A stretch of 33,777 nucleotides of DNA from an uncultured Polaromonas sp. (GTDB lineage: Bacteria; Pseudomonadota; Gammaproteobacteria; Burkholderiales; Burkholderiaceae), in contig CAMLDT010000009.1 in NCBI GenBank assembly GCA_946479075.1, positions 1 to 33,777 of the forward strand, given 5' to 3'. A program made the translations under genes and the position numbers. The notes under the pieces are model-generated. The model did not search any database. It saw nothing but the letters and a program-made list of their open reading frames with translations, and was not told where the DNA came from. This document shows positions 17,111 to 25,485 of this stretch, one piece after another. How positions within the stretch are numbered: position 1 is the stretch's first letter; the number at the start of each line of letters is the position of its first letter.

Positions 17111-17254
17111 CGAAGGTCTGGCTCGACATGCAGTGTCTGTGCATGTCCAGCAAGCCGGAAGCGTGAGCTTCGAAATGACGACTTGCTGAAGCGATTCTGC
17201 TGTTGGTCTGTTTTATCTTGTAATGCAGCAAAACGAGGGAGTTACTCCCCTTCG
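17111..17254 (-). ncRNA. yybP-ykoY manganese riboswitch candidate
   Basis: Reading the - strand, CGAAGG at 17249-17254 opens the leader, followed by the GGGGAGTAA core that resembles the conserved GGGGAGUAG of the yybP-ykoY class. The closing CCTTCG at 17111-17116 pairs with the opening CGAAGG to form the P1 stem, leaving a 144-base aptamer. Within it, GACATGCA and TGCATGTC make a perfect 8-base hairpin. The class senses Mn2+ and commonly controls TerC and MntP-type genes in proteobacteria, and the next gene is a TerC gene. I cannot run a covariance search, so this is a strong visual match rather than a confirmed one. Confidence 0.8.
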
Positions 17255-17261
17255 TGCCCGT

Positions 17262-17291
17262 ATTCTACCGAGGGATCGCAAGCCAAGGCAA
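17262..17291 (-). promoter_or_regulatory. sigma-70 promoter for the terC riboswitch transcript
   Basis: On the - strand, TTGCCT (17286-17291) and TAGAAT (17262-17267) are separated by 18 bases. Transcription would begin at about 17255, exactly at the start of the riboswitch P1 stem. This placement supports both calls. Confidence 0.65.
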
Positions 17292-17427
17292 GCCCTGCCC
17301 GTGTAGGACTTTCCCGCAAAGCGGCCCGACGGCGGCCGTCATCCTGGCTTCTCGCCGATAATTGTCGCTCCGGCATCCCGGTCTTCAGCGCGTTGGCGCA
17401 TGCGCTTGCGAATCCCTCTTTCCCCCT

Positions 17428-17877
17428 ATGCCCGGCATCCACATTACTGACATTGAAGCGGCCATCAACTACTGGCGCGAGAAAAAACCGTCGCCCGACG
17501 GCGTCACGCTGGCGCCCGAGTTGCGTGCCTTGGCCGAGGTGTATGCGCTCATGGTTTTCTACCATGAGGACGAGGCCGACGAGGCGGGTTTCCCCCCCCG
17601 GGCCATGGCCGCCTGGCGCGCCTGGTACGACACCACCGCCGACACACCCTGCATTGCGATCTGCTCGACCAGCCAGGGCGATGACCTGTGCAAGGGTTGC
17701 GGCCGCACCTTCGAGGAAGTCCAGCACTGGCCGGAGATGAGCCCGGCCGAAAAACGCAGCACCTGGCGGCGCATCACCCAGGAAGACACGGCCTGGCGCT
17801 TTGGGCGTTATGCCGACCGGGCGCTGGAAAACCGTGACAAGGACACGCCTGCGGCTGCCGGCACGCCTGAAATTTGA
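17428..17877 (+). CDS. DUF3717 + DUF1289 protein
   Basis: This 149-residue soluble protein has two small domains. Residues 1-20 (ITDIEAAINYWREKK) match DUF3717, a helical segment typical of Burkholderiales. Residues about 73-112 match DUF1289, with CIAIC, a following DDLCKGCGRT and a MSPAEKR segment; the four cysteines probably bind zinc or form a redox site. The ATG at 17428 is chosen since the protein then begins at the DUF3717 domain. It is divergent from the terC riboswitch and 68 bases upstream of another small Cys-rich gene. Function is unknown. Confidence 0.82.
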   Translation: MPGIHITDIEAAINYWREKKPSPDGVTLAPELRALAEVYALMVFYHEDEADEAGFPPRAMAAWRAWYDTTADTPCIAICSTSQGDDLCKGCGRTFEEVQHWPEMSPAEKRSTWRRITQEDTAWRFGRYADRALENRDKDTPAAAGTPEI

Positions 17878-17936
17878 AGCTTTTTGGCCTCCAGCCCTTA
17901 TCTGGCGGGCGCAAGCAGCTATCAATTCAGGAGTAG
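17878..17936 (+). repeat. dispersed intergenic repeat, copy 1
   Basis: This AT/GC-mixed segment directly follows the DUF1289 gene. It has GGCCTCCAGCCCTT, then GGCGGGCGCAAGCAGCTAT and CAGGAGTA. The same blocks recur at 20432-20500 (copy 2) and, less closely, on the other strand at 21781-21845 (copy 3). The AGGAG end may serve as a ribosome site for the gene that starts at 17946. Confidence 0.7.
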
Positions 17937-17945
17937 ACTGGGCGC

Positions 17946-18251
17946 ATGCTCCGATTGGCCCGCGCCCCCAACATCGCCATTGCCGCGCTGTGGGCGGATG
18001 CTCTGCAACAGGCCGGCTTTTCGGCCAGTGTGCAGCGTTACTTCCTCGGCAGCGTCGCCGGCGAATTGCCGCCTGACCAATGTCAGCCGGAAATCTGGCT
18101 GGCCCATGACCACGAGAAACCACGCGCCGAGGTGATGCTGCGCAGCCTGCAGAACCCGCCGCAGCGGCACTGGCGGTGCAGCTGTGGGGAAACGGTGGAA
18201 GGCGGCTTTGAGCAATGCTGGAACTGTGGCGCCGGCATGCCGGCGGCCTAG
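17946..18251 (+). CDS. DUF2007-like small zinc-ribbon protein
   Basis: This 101-residue protein has an N-terminal alpha/beta part resembling the DUF2007 putative signal-transducing domain (ALWADALQQAGFSASVQR) and a C-terminal treble-type metal site, CSCGETVEGG with CWNCGAG. The paired CxC and CxxC are the classic zinc-ribbon arrangement. No membrane helix is present. The AGGAG that precedes it comes from the dispersed repeat, about 12 bases before the ATG. Its partner and function are unknown; the same-strand gene upstream is also a small Cys-rich protein. Confidence 0.7.
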   Translation: MLRLARAPNIAIAALWADALQQAGFSASVQRYFLGSVAGELPPDQCQPEIWLAHDHEKPRAEVMLRSLQNPPQRHWRCSCGETVEGGFEQCWNCGAGMPAA

Positions 18252-18279
18252 TTCGGCGCCCCGGTCCCGCGGAGGAGGG

Positions 18280-19719
<1,440 letters not shown>

Positions 19720-19804
19720 TCACGGTTGGATGACAACCGTGCAGGGCTTCCTCGATAGAATGCAAAAGACGCCGGAATTCGGCCCACGCTACAACACAAA
19801 ATTT

Positions 19805-20431
19805 ATGAAACTCATCGGTTCCCACGGCAGTCCCTATGTGCGCAAGGTGCGCATCGTGATGGCCGAAAAAAAGCTCGACTACCAGTTCGTGATTGAAGAC
19901 GTCTGGGCCGCCGGCACCGCCATGTCCGAGTCCAATCCGCTGGGCAAGGTCCCCTGCCTGGTCATGGAAGGCGCCAACGGCTCCGAGGAAGCCGTTTTCG
20001 ATTCGCGCGTGATCGTCGAATACCTGGACACCCTGTCGCCCGTCGGCAAGCTGATCCCGGTGCAGGGCCGCGAACGTGCCGAAGTCAAGACCTGGGAAGC
20101 CCTCGCCGATGGCCTGATGGACGCGGCGATTCTGGCGCGCCTCGAAGCCACCTGGTCCGGCCGCAGCGACAAGCAGCGCAGCCAGGCCTGGATTGACCGC
20201 CAGATGAAAAAAATCGACGACACCGTGCGGGCCATGAGCACCGGCCTGGGCGACAAGCCTTTTTGCAGTGGCATTCACCTGAGCCTGTCCGATATCGCAG
20301 CCGGCTGCGCGCTCGGCTACCTGGATTTCCGTTTCCCGCAGATCGACTGGCGCACGCCCCACCCCAACCTGGCCCGCTTGTACGACAAGCTGGCCCAGCG
20401 CTCCAGCTTCATCGACACCCAGCCTTCCTGA
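19805..20431 (+). CDS. glutathione S-transferase family protein
   Basis: This 208-residue cytosolic protein has a thioredoxin-like N-terminal domain (about 1-82) and an all-helical C-terminal domain. The SPYVRKVRIVMAEK segment carries the usual glutathione-contacting Ser, and NPLGKVPCLV has the cis-Pro. DSRVIVEYLD is the gamma-Glu binding element. The ATG at 19805 is chosen because homologs start MKLIGS; the upstream extension to 19700 is not domain-like. There is no strong ribosome site, so expression may be modest. Substrate is unknown. Confidence 0.92.
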   Translation: MKLIGSHGSPYVRKVRIVMAEKKLDYQFVIEDVWAAGTAMSESNPLGKVPCLVMEGANGSEEAVFDSRVIVEYLDTLSPVGKLIPVQGRERAEVKTWEALADGLMDAAILARLEATWSGRSDKQRSQAWIDRQMKKIDDTVRAMSTGLGDKPFCSGIHLSLSDIAAGCALGYLDFRFPQIDWRTPHPNLARLYDKLAQRSSFIDTQPS

Positions 20432-20500
20432 GCTTTTTGTAAGCCAAATCGGCCTCCAGCCCTTGCTGGACGGGCGCGATCAGCTATTAAAACAGGAGTA
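20432..20500 (+). repeat. dispersed intergenic repeat, copy 2
   Basis: It starts immediately after the GST stop. The block GGCCTCCAGCCCTT followed by GGGCGCGATCAGCTATTA and CAGGAGTA matches copy 1 (17878-17936) with a longer leader. It lies between convergent genes. Confidence 0.72.
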
Positions 20501-20560
20501 AGCGAGACTTTCCCCCGCCAGACGCTGGCGCGGGCCACGGGCTGTGAGCGAACGTGAGGG

Positions 20561-20989
20561 CTATGAATTCACGCGCTTGCGCAACCAGCGCATCAGGCTG
20601 CCCAGCAGCGGCAGCTTTTCATACAGCTCTTGCGCCGCATCCCAGTAATCGCGGTGGTAGCAGACCAAACCCGCGTCATTGAACCTCAGGTGAGAGCTGC
20701 CGAGAACGGTCTGCAGCACTGCTGGGCGGTGCTTGCGGAAGTAAAACTCGAAATTCCAGCTCAGGAAACACTCGCGGCCTTCGCTGATCTGTCCGGTCAC
20801 GACAAAGCGCGGGCGGTCCAGCGCCACGTACATGTGGCGAAAGACCTGCTGTACCCCGGCCAGCGTGTTCACCTCGTTGAACGGGTCCTTGAAGTACACG
20901 TCGGGGGTGTAGACCGTTCCCAGGCGCGCAACATCGGCCGGGGTCATGGCCTCAAAAAAAGCAACAAAACGGGCGATGTCGGGCGTCAT
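20561..20989 (-). CDS. SnoaL/NTF2-like protein
   Basis: This 142-residue protein has the cone-shaped alpha+beta NTF2/SnoaL pattern: a first helix (IARFVAFFEAM), a VYFKDPFNEV strand-turn, and strands with FLSWNFEFYFRK and SSHLRFNDAGLVCYHRDYWD. Such proteins are isomerases, hydratases or binding proteins; the catalytic residues here are not decisive. It follows the SDR gene by 13 bases on the same strand. In other proteobacteria an NTF2-like gene and an SDR gene accompany the FAD/DUF1365/Cfa set, so it likely belongs to the lipid cluster upstream. Confidence 0.83.
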   Translation of the reverse strand: MTPDIARFVAFFEAMTPADVARLGTVYTPDVYFKDPFNEVNTLAGVQQVFRHMYVALDRPRFVVTGQISEGRECFLSWNFEFYFRKHRPAVLQTVLGSSHLRFNDAGLVCYHRDYWDAAQELYEKLPLLGSLMRWLRKRVNS

Positions 20990-21002
20990 GGCAGTGCGCG
21001 GC

Positions 21003-21773
21003 TCACAGGCCGGTGAATTTGCGGATGGCGGGAAAGTACAGCGCGTAAGGCAGCAGGCGCAGCGTTTTCATCCAGCGCGTGAAACGTTTCGGGAAGTGAA
21101 TCTCGAACTCGCCGCGCGCCCAGCCTGCGAGGATGTCAGCCGCCGCTTGCGCCGGCGTGATCAGCGCCGGCATGCTGAAACTGTTTTGCGCCGTCAACGG
21201 CGTTTCGACAAACCCCGGGTTGACGATGCTGACGCCGACCCCGCTGCCCTGCAGGTCGAGATACAGCGTTTCGGCCAGGTTGATCAGCGCGGCCTTGGTT
21301 GGCCCATAGGCCAGGCTGTTGGGCAGGCCGCGGTAACCAGCGACGCTGCCGGTCAGGCTGATGTGGCCGCTGCCGCGCGCGAGCAGCGCGGGCAGCACCG
21401 CGTACAGCAGGTACAGCGCGCCAACGTAGTTGACCTGCTGGTGCCTGAGCATGTCCGCGAGCTCAAAGTCCCTGGCGCGCATGGCTTTGTAGTACCCCGC
21501 GCAATACATCACCAGGTCCAGCGGACCGCTGGCGAGCACCTCCTGCGCCGCAGCCCGCACGGCCGCGGGGTCGGTCACGTCGAGCGGCAGCGCAACGGCG
21601 CCTGCATGGCTGTGGGCAAACGCGTCGAGCGCGGCGGCGTTGCGGGCCGAGACAAACACCCGCGCCCCGCGTTCATGCAGCGCGTGTGCGGTGGCCTCGC
21701 CGATGCCACTGGAAGCGCCAACCAGCCACACGGTTTTGCCGTGCCAGTCGTTCAGGAGCGGGTTGTGGGACAT
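21003..21773 (-). CDS. short-chain dehydrogenase/reductase
   Basis: This 256-residue NAD(P)-dependent oxidoreductase has the classical SDR features: G19-ASSGI-G25 cofactor motif, a S143 - Y156-x-x-x-K160 active site (AYGPTK), and a YCAG in place of the usual NNAG. A hydrophobic C-terminal stretch (RLLPYALYFPAIRK) suggests membrane association and a lipid-like substrate. It is separated from the DUF3833 gene by 85 bases containing repeat copy 3, and leads the SnoaL-like gene. The gene set of this operon resembles the Rhodobacter sigma-E regulon operon, which includes an SDR. Confidence 0.92.
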   Translation of the reverse strand: MSHNPLLNDWHGKTVWLVGASSGIGEATAHALHERGARVFVSARNAAALDAFAHSHAGAVALPLDVTDPAAVRAAAQEVLASGPLDLVMYCAGYYKAMRARDFELADMLRHQQVNYVGALYLLYAVLPALLARGSGHISLTGSVAGYRGLPNSLAYGPTKAALINLAETLYLDLQGSGVGVSIVNPGFVETPLTAQNSFSMPALITPAQAAADILAGWARGEFEIHFPKRFTRWMKTLRLLPYALYFPAIRKFTGL

Positions 21774-21780
21774 GGATGCC

Positions 21781-21845
21781 TGTTATAAAAATGATAGCGG
21801 GTTACGCTTGATGGACGGGGGCTGCAGGCCTTTTTTGCTTGTAAC
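21781..21845 (-). repeat. dispersed intergenic repeat, copy 3
   Basis: On the - strand this reads GGCCTGCAGCC, then a GTCCATCAAGCG segment and CCGCTATCA, matching the same positions of copies 1 and 2 more loosely. It lies in the gap between the DUF3833 and SDR genes, directly upstream of the SDR start. Confidence 0.6.
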
Positions 21846-21858
21846 CAACGCCGGGGGC

Positions 21859-22410
21859 TCAGCGTTTGACAAACGACAGCGTGACCTCGCCCAGCCTGAA
21901 GCCGAACTTGCTCATCACCGCCTTGTTGAGCATGACCTTGTCGGTCATCAGGTACATCCAGTCGTCGAACTGCACTTCAATAACGCGTCCGTCCACCGGC
22001 AGCCTGAGCGTATAGCCCCAGCGGAAGGTGTTGCCTTTTTCCTCGCCGGATGCCACGCCGGCCACATCGGCGGCCGTGCCGGTATATGTGCCGTCGGGCA
22101 TGCGCTTGAGCGTCCAGACGCGCCGGTCGGTGGTCCCGTCCGAGTAGGTGAACGCTTCGTCGAGCACACCGGTTTCTGCACCGGGTGGGCCCTGCCAGCT
22201 GCAGGTCATGACCACGGTGAAACGCTTGACCACCTTGCCTGAGCGGTCGGTGAACACGCCGTAGGCATCGAGCGTGCCATTGAAATACTGGCGCATGTCG
22301 AGCACCGGCTTTTCAGCGGCGTAGTCGCTGACCTGCGGGCCGGCGCAGCCGGCCAGGAAGGAAAGGCACAGGGCCAGCGCTGCGGCGCTGCGGAAGAAAA
22401 AACGGTTCAT
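21859..22410 (-). CDS. DUF3833 lipoprotein
   Basis: This 183-residue protein has a lipoprotein signal (residues 1-21, LSFLAGC with the lipobox Cys) and a DUF3833 domain of antiparallel strands (FNGTLDAYGVFTDRSGKVVK is typical). Such proteins are outer-membrane or periplasmic and of unknown function. Its ATG overlaps the stop of the transporter gene by 4 bases (ATGA at 22407-22410), showing operon membership. DUF3833 recurs in clusters with DUF1365, Cfa-like and FAD oxidoreductase genes, so a role in handling the modified lipid is likely but unproven. Confidence 0.88.
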   Translation of the reverse strand: MNRFFFRSAAALALCLSFLAGCAGPQVSDYAAEKPVLDMRQYFNGTLDAYGVFTDRSGKVVKRFTVVMTCSWQGPPGAETGVLDEAFTYSDGTTDRRVWTLKRMPDGTYTGTAADVAGVASGEEKGNTFRWGYTLRLPVDGRVIEVQFDDWMYLMTDKVMLNKAVMSKFGFRLGEVTLSFVKR

Positions 22411-23687
22411 GGCAAGACCTCTTGAGGATGTTTGATGACCAGGAAATACAGGCAGCCTGCGGCCGCCAGCTTGAGCACGCAGGGGAGCACGCAATAGGCG
22501 ACCAGCAAGGCGTTGAGCGCCTGGGCATCACGCGCGCCCGGGGCGTAACCGAACAGGCTGAGGGCCGGCAGCGCCAGCCCGGCGGCCAGCGCCAGGTTCA
22601 GCTTGATCGCAAAGTTCCACCAGCCGAAGTAGGCGCCCTCGGCGCGGCCGGACTGGCCGTTGGCCTGGATCACGCCGGCCAGCAGCGCCCCCGGCAAGGC
22701 CAGGTCGGTGCCCAGCGCGATGCCCGACAGCGCGCAGACGATCACAAAAGCAGTCGTTTGCCCGGCGCCGACCTGCGTGGCCCAGCCAAAAGTGGCAATC
22801 GCCAGCCCCATGCCCAGCAGCCAGGCCGGCGCCAGGCCGACCCGTTTGACCACGGCCAGCCACAGCGGAATCGACAAAGCCGCGCACAGGAAATAACTGC
22901 CGAGAAACAGCGGCTCCATGCTTGGGGGCGCCTGCAGCCGGTCCTGGATAAAAAACAGCACCAGCGTGGCGGGCACGGCACTGGCGATGCCGTTGAGCAT
23001 GAAAACCATCAGCAGGCGGCGAAAGCCCGCCTGTTTGAAAGGCAGCCAGATCGACGGCCCGCGGCCGCCATACAGCGCGGGTTGGGGCAGGGGCCGGTCG
23101 GCGCGTGTCCAGGCCAGCCAGCCCAACGCCAGCACCGCAAAAAACAGCCCCGTGGTCGCCGGCAAGCCCAGGGCGACCGGCGTGACCGAAGCCAGCACCA
23201 CGCCGATCAGGCCCAGGCCTTCACGCCAGGCCACGATGCGGCTGCGCTGGCGCTCGTCGCCGCCCAGCATTGCGCCCCAGGACTGATGCGACACGCTGAG
23301 CGCGCTGTAGCCGGCGTAGGTCAGCATCAGCATCACGCTGGCCCAGGCCACCAGTGCGGCCCGTGTGTTCACCAAGGGGAAAAACAGCAGGGCAAAACCG
23401 GCGGCCAGCAACACTGCCGCCATCGCGCCCATGCCGAGCACGGCGCCGGGGGAACGTGCAAACAACCGGTCGCTGAGGCGGCCCAGCAGCGGGTCGATCA
23501 GCGCGTCGAACAGGCGCGCGCCCAGCAACACCGCCCCCAGGGTGGCCAGCGGTACGCCGAATTCGCGCGCGTAGTGGTTGGGCAAGATGACATACAGCGG
23601 CAGCGCCACAAAAGCCAGCGGCAGGCCCAGCAGGCCATAGGCCAGGCCGTTGCGCGTGCCGAAGGGATGGCGGGCGCCAGGTTTCAA
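22407..23687 (-). CDS. GPH-type MFS transporter
   Basis: This 426-residue protein has about twelve membrane helices and the MFS_2/glycoside-pentoside-hexuronide features: LLGARLFDALIDPLLGRLSD in the first half and a repeated motif in the second. Its real start is probably a TTG at 23687, since the frame upstream is arginine-rich antisense sequence. That TTG overlaps the stop of the previous gene (TTGA), and AGGAG lies about 9 bases upstream, which supports the choice. The substrate is unknown; in the related Rhodobacter operon a GPH-type transporter is also present, so it may move a lipid or a precursor rather than a sugar. Confidence 0.88.
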   Translation of the reverse strand: MKPGARHPFGTRNGLAYGLLGLPLAFVALPLYVILPNHYAREFGVPLATLGAVLLGARLFDALIDPLLGRLSDRLFARSPGAVLGMGAMAAVLLAAGFALLFFPLVNTRAALVAWASVMLMLTYAGYSALSVSHQSWGAMLGGDERQRSRIVAWREGLGLIGVVLASVTPVALGLPATTGLFFAVLALGWLAWTRADRPLPQPALYGGRGPSIWLPFKQAGFRRLLMVFMLNGIASAVPATLVLFFIQDRLQAPPSMEPLFLGSYFLCAALSIPLWLAVVKRVGLAPAWLLGMGLAIATFGWATQVGAGQTTAFVIVCALSGIALGTDLALPGALLAGVIQANGQSGRAEGAYFGWWNFAIKLNLALAAGLALPALSLFGYAPGARDAQALNALLVAYCVLPCVLKLAAAGCLYFLVIKHPQEVLP

Positions 23688-24307
23688 GGGGCCGCTCCTG
23701 CCAGCAGCGCCGTGCGCAAGCCGGGCTCCGAGGTGGTGGGCGCCAGCCAGATGCCAAAAAACAGGCGCGCAAATTCCGCGTCGCGGATCTCGCCCAGCGG
23801 CTTGCCGTTCATCCAGAACGCGGCGCCGACCCCGGGCCGGTGCACCCCCATCACGCGGTCGCCCTTTTTGACATCGGGCAGCACGCGGGTCATGGCGGCC
23901 ATCCACTTGCCGGCCTGCTCATCGCTGATCGCCGCAGCGCGGCGCATTTCGCTGATGGATCGCTCGGCCACGGCCTGGCTGTCGAAATCGCGCAGGTAGC
24001 TGAGCTCCAGTGCCAGCGCGTCGCTGGCAAAACCTTGTGGCCGGAAACCCGGATTGGCCCATAGCCGCGCGTCGTACACCTGAAAGCCCCAGAAGGTCAG
24101 CCGGCCCTTTCCCACCAGCTGCGCCTGCGGCAGCAGCTGTTGCAGTTCCGCGCGCGTGTCCTCAGCCGCAGGCTGCGCCAGGGCCGCGCCAGCTGCACAC
24201 AGCAAGGCGGCCAGCGCGGCGGTCAGGGCTTGCGCAGCGTGTACTGCACGACGTCGGTATTGGCCTGGGTAAAAGCCGCTTCGCAGTAGGCCAGATAGAA
24301 CTCCCAT
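23684..24307 (-). CDS. chalcone-isomerase-like periplasmic protein
   Basis: This protein has a chalcone-isomerase-like (CHI_3) domain from about residue 60 (GKGRLTFWGFQVYDARLW) to the end (FFGIWLAP). An Arg-rich then hydrophobic segment (RRR, then a stretch of Ala and Leu ending GAALAQ) looks like a signal peptide. The only ATG in frame is at 24307, which overlaps the end of the Cfa-like gene by 85 bases. A CTG at 24226 overlapping that stop (CTGA) and a TTG at about 24211 are possible alternatives, so the start is uncertain. Bacterial CHI-like proteins are not known to isomerise flavonoids; a fatty-acid-binding role is possible. Confidence 0.8.
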   Translation of the reverse strand: MGVLSGLLRSGFYPGQYRRRAVHAAQALTAALAALLCAAGAALAQPAAEDTRAELQQLLPQAQLVGKGRLTFWGFQVYDARLWANPGFRPQGFASDALALELSYLRDFDSQAVAERSISEMRRAAAISDEQAGKWMAAMTRVLPDVKKGDRVMGVHRPGVGAAFWMNGKPLGEIRDAEFARLFFGIWLAPTTSEPGLRTALLAGAAP

Positions 24308-25485
24308 ATGCGGATAAACCTCCTGTCAAACCCGAGCTGGAGCACCCGTGACTCCTGGGCCATGAACTTTTCGCGCCACCATTTCAGGGTGCGGGCATAG
24401 TCCTGTCCAAACGAAAACTCATCGATCACTTCGAGCCCTGCGGCCCGGGCCTGGGCGCGGAACTCCTTCGGGCAGGGCAGGCAGCCGCCGGGAAAGACGT
24501 ACTGCTGGATGAAGTCGGTGGAGCTGATGTAGCGCTCGAACAAGCCGTCGGCGATCACGATGCTCTGGATGCAGGCGCGGCCGCCGGGTTTGAGCAGACG
24601 CGCCACGGTCTGGAAATACTCGGGCCAGTATTCGCGGCCCACGGCCTCGACCATCTCTATCGAGCAGATGGCGTCAAAGGTTTCGCTGCCGTTTTTTCCG
24701 ATGTCGCGGTAGTCCTGCAGGCGCAAATCTGTTTTGGCCGCCGCGCCGATGCGCGCCATCCGCTGCTGTGCCCAGGCGAGCTGCTCCGTGCTGAGGGTCA
24801 CGCCCACCAGCGACGCATCGAACTCCGTCGCGGCCATTTCGGCCAGCGCCCCCCAGCCGCAGCCGATCTCCAGCACGCGGTCCCCCGGCCGGACGCCGGC
24901 GAGTTTCAGCGCACGGCGCACCTTGGCGTCCTGCGCTTCTTTCATCGGGGTGTCGGGCGTGGCGAAAATCGCAGACGAATAGTTCATCGTCTCATCCAGC
25001 CAGAGGCTGTAGAACGCATTGCCCAGGTCGTAGTGCGCGTGGATGTTTTTCTGGCTGTTGGCCTTGCTGTTGCGGTTGAGCAGGTGTTTGATGCGGTAGG
25101 CGAAGCGGCCCAGCCAGGTGCCGTAAATCACGTCCTCGACTTCCGTGCGGTTGCGCACCAGCACGCTCAGCAGATCGCTCAGGTGGTGGGTGGTCCAGTC
25201 GCCGGCGATGAAACTCTCGGCAAAGCCGATGTCGCCCGACTTCAGCACGGCGCGGCAGACATTCCAGTTGTGCAGGCGCAAGCTGGCCACCGGTGCCTCG
25301 CCCGAGCCGAAGTGCCGCATGGAGCCGTCAGGCAACTGCACATGCAGCGTGCCGTGTTTCAGTCGCGTGAGCAGTTGCAGCACGGTGCGGGCGGCAGCGG
25401 GTGCGCCACCCGGCAACGAAATCGAGGCCAGCGCGGAAGACGCGCGTGCGGCGGTCGATGAAGGGGAGTTGCTGGCTGTATTCAT
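24223..25485 (-). CDS. Cfa-like SAM-dependent fatty-acid methyltransferase
   Basis: This 420-residue enzyme belongs to the cyclopropane-fatty-acid synthase family, which methylates unsaturated phospholipid acyl chains. Typical blocks are present: a HAHYDLGN (149-156), SAM motif VLEIGCGWG (204-212) and EMVEAVGREYW (277-287). Two pocket residues differ from classical Cfa: the bicarbonate-ligand Cys of YSC is Ser171 (MNYSSAIF) and the His of HTI is Gln307 (IQSIV); the acidic E280 and Y363 remain. The start at 25485 overlaps the stop of the DUF1365 gene (ATGA). The operon and these substitutions suggest a non-cyclopropane methylation such as that leading to furan fatty acids, as inferred below. 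Confidence 0.92.
   Translation of the reverse strand: MNTASNSPSSTAARASSALASISLPGGAPAAARTVLQLLTRLKHGTLHVQLPDGSMRHFGSGEAPVASLRLHNWNVCRAVLKSGDIGFAESFIAGDWTTHHLSDLLSVLVRNRTEVEDVIYGTWLGRFAYRIKHLLNRNSKANSQKNIHAHYDLGNAFYSLWLDETMNYSSAIFATPDTPMKEAQDAKVRRALKLAGVRPGDRVLEIGCGWGALAEMAATEFDASLVGVTLSTEQLAWAQQRMARIGAAAKTDLRLQDYRDIGKNGSETFDAICSIEMVEAVGREYWPEYFQTVARLLKPGGRACIQSIVIADGLFERYISSTDFIQQYVFPGGCLPCPKEFRAQARAAGLEVIDEFSFGQDYARTLKWWREKFMAQESRVLQLGFDRRFIRIWEFYLAYCEAAFTQANTDVVQYTLRKP

Noticed and set aside
15861..17189. A 442-codon open frame on the + strand across TerC, its leader and the 15711-16160 gene.
   Set aside because: It is low-complexity, rich in His, Gln and Gly, and lies opposite TerC and a riboswitch. 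No ribosome site or domain was seen.
20512..20534. CGCCAG / CTGGCG hairpin between convergent GST and SnoaL-like genes.
   Set aside because: The stem is clear, but no T-run follows on either strand, so it was not listed as a terminator.
22422..23999. A 525-codon + strand frame opposite the MFS transporter.
   Set aside because: It has an extreme Gln, Arg and Ala composition and no membrane or domain pattern. The - strand transporter is the real gene.
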